DNA of 64,000 bases from Anas platyrhynchos. Lineage: Eukaryota; Chordata; Aves; Anseriformes; Anatidae. This document shows positions 62,780 to 64,000 of this stretch, piece after piece (the stretch's first letter is position 1; each line of letters begins with the position of its first letter). The notes under the pieces were generated by a model. That model saw only the letters and a program-made list of their open reading frames with translations. It was not told the DNA's origin and made no database searches. Both the position numbers and the translations under genes were made by a program. The DNA lies in contig NC_092588.1 of NCBI RefSeq assembly GCF_047663525.1, positions 44,646,001-44,710,000 of the forward strand, given 5' to 3'.

Positions 62780-64000
62780 GTAAATGTTTTTATTTACTCA
62801 AATACAATTTTAGTAATGAAAGCTTCTAGTAGAGTTTTTGTTGTTGTTGTTTTTGTTGTTGTTTTGTTTTGTTCCTAATGAAAGGAAAGACAGACAGCTA
62901 ATTAAATATATATATATCCAAAATCTATTACTGCAAGAGACTTACGACCAGTTTGGGCAACAAAATTCCTATCCCTAACATTTGACCATTTTGATGTACT
63001 TTGTTTGACTTTTCTGTAAATTATATTTAGAATGTACTTCTATTTTGAGTGATATGTTAGTCCAATATTATAAAATGGACTGCACTTCTCCTCGGAAGTC
63101 TATAGCAAAATCAGGAGTTCAATATAAATGCACTTGAAACAAAATAGCATTTGTATCAGGAGAAAGTATTTTTAATATCTCTCAGGCAGTGTAAGTAAAA
63201 TAACTTTATTTTAAAATTTTATTCATAAATATTGTATTGAGCAAATTATGACAACAAATTAAACAATTCTAGTTGCTTGCCTTTTAAACCAGTGATGAAT
63301 GCTGAGTACCAAAATTCTTGTTTACCCTGCAAGAAAATGAATAGCAACTTTTATTTAATCCTCCGTGGATTCATTTATGCAACCCACCTGGCTGATTAGC
63401 ATTGTTCCTGCTCTCAGACAAACTCTAAGGCTGAAGATAGTAACAACATGCTGTGAAGCAGTGCCAAGGCAGGTAGACTGGGGGAGTGCTGTGAGGCAAA
63501 TGTCTAAAGGCCAAGAACAACAAGAGCTGGTATGACTCACTGTTGTATCTCCCCATTTAGGAACCTTTTAAAAAACAATTCTGTAAAGGGGCTTGTGCAA
63601 CACATCAGAAACAGGTCATGAGTGTGAGAAAATGTCAAGAAGCTGTTCCAAGAAAAAAAATAAATAAATCTGAACGTTATGCTTGATTTTAGAATTTTCT
63701 GACATCTGTGGTCTGTTTGAAGTTCAAGTGCCTATGTGTCCTACATGCCATGCTGGAGAAATGTGTTACCAGCAGTCACTTTATGCTCTAGTTTTCTACT
63801 GGAAAACTGGAAGGGATGTGATGATAACTCTCTTTAAGCCTGATCACATAAAGTCCAATGGAGTCATTTTCAGGGCTGAGCATATAGTTCTGAATAAATG
63901 ATTTAGACAGACAATGGAAAAACAATAACATAAAGAACAATAAAGGGTTAGAAAGATGTGAATTCAGGTGTGAATTCAGCAGTACTGCACATATATTTTT
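62780..64000 (+). other. MEP1B: Start of MEP1B intron 13
   Basis: It begins with donor GTAAAT. I searched for the next EGF segment (Cys-x-Cys ... Trp-Trp-Tyr-Met-Gly-x-x-Cys in human) and did not find it, so the next exon lies past the window. A GTT-rich tract is at 62838-62870. Confidence 0.8.

Noticed and set aside
63683-63901. Candidate next MEP1B exon after 63682 (gattttag acceptor)
   Set aside because: The reading does not continue the EGF cysteine pattern nor lead to a membrane segment.
1-64000. Bacterial-type systems, CRISPR arrays, tRNA or rRNA genes, endogenous retroviral genes
   Set aside because: None seen. Direct repeats here are short microsatellites or local duplications. No clover-leaf gene, LTR pair or gag/pol frame was recognised by eye; tRNAscan and RepeatMasker would be decisive.

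Overview
This is animal nuclear DNA, almost certainly from a bird. The evidence is interrupted genes with GT..AG introns, a vertebrate CpG island, and repeat content dominated by truncated CR1 LINE copies, several of which carry the typical CR1 3' tail. The two intact genes and one decayed gene lie in the order and orientation of the mammalian RNF125 - RNF138 - MEP1B block, all on the + strand. The species cannot be fixed from the sequence; a galliform such as chicken is plausible.

Layout. Bases 1-9483 hold no intact gene, only CR1 fragments and AT-rich sequence. At 9484-14547 lie three exon-like segments, with splice sites mostly kept, that match RNF125 (a RING E3 ubiquitin ligase of the same family as RNF138). 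They contain an in-frame stop, a lost RING cysteine and lost zinc-finger ligands, so RNF125 looks like a decayed unitary pseudogene. No annotation based on open frames alone would show it. A CpG island (about 19640-20600) then holds the promoter and first exon of RNF138, whose seven coding exons run from 20455 to 27956 and encode 246 residues. Its long 3' UTR has several poly(A) signals up to about 30609.

Bases 30630-39440 are intergenic, with three CR1 copies and a poly(T)-flanked segment that may be a retrocopy on the minus strand. A compact cluster of HNF1-, HNF4- and CDX-like motifs (39449-39487) precedes MEP1B (meprin beta). Thirteen MEP1B exons (39559-62779) give 708 codons from signal peptide to the first half of the EGF-like domain; the rest of the gene lies beyond the window. 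The zinc site and the activation site fall at the same residue numbers as in human meprin beta. In contrast, the segment between the MATH and EGF domains has grown into a threonine-rich, mucin-like stalk encoded by an almost pure ACC repeat.

The genes do not form an operon-like unit. RNF138 (nuclear DNA repair and Wnt signalling) and MEP1B (brush-border metalloprotease) are unrelated in function. RNF125 and RNF138 are family relatives that probably arose by tandem duplication. The points most worth a second look are the RNF125 decay, because RNF125 restrains RIG-I-type RNA sensing in mammals, and the expanded meprin stalk.
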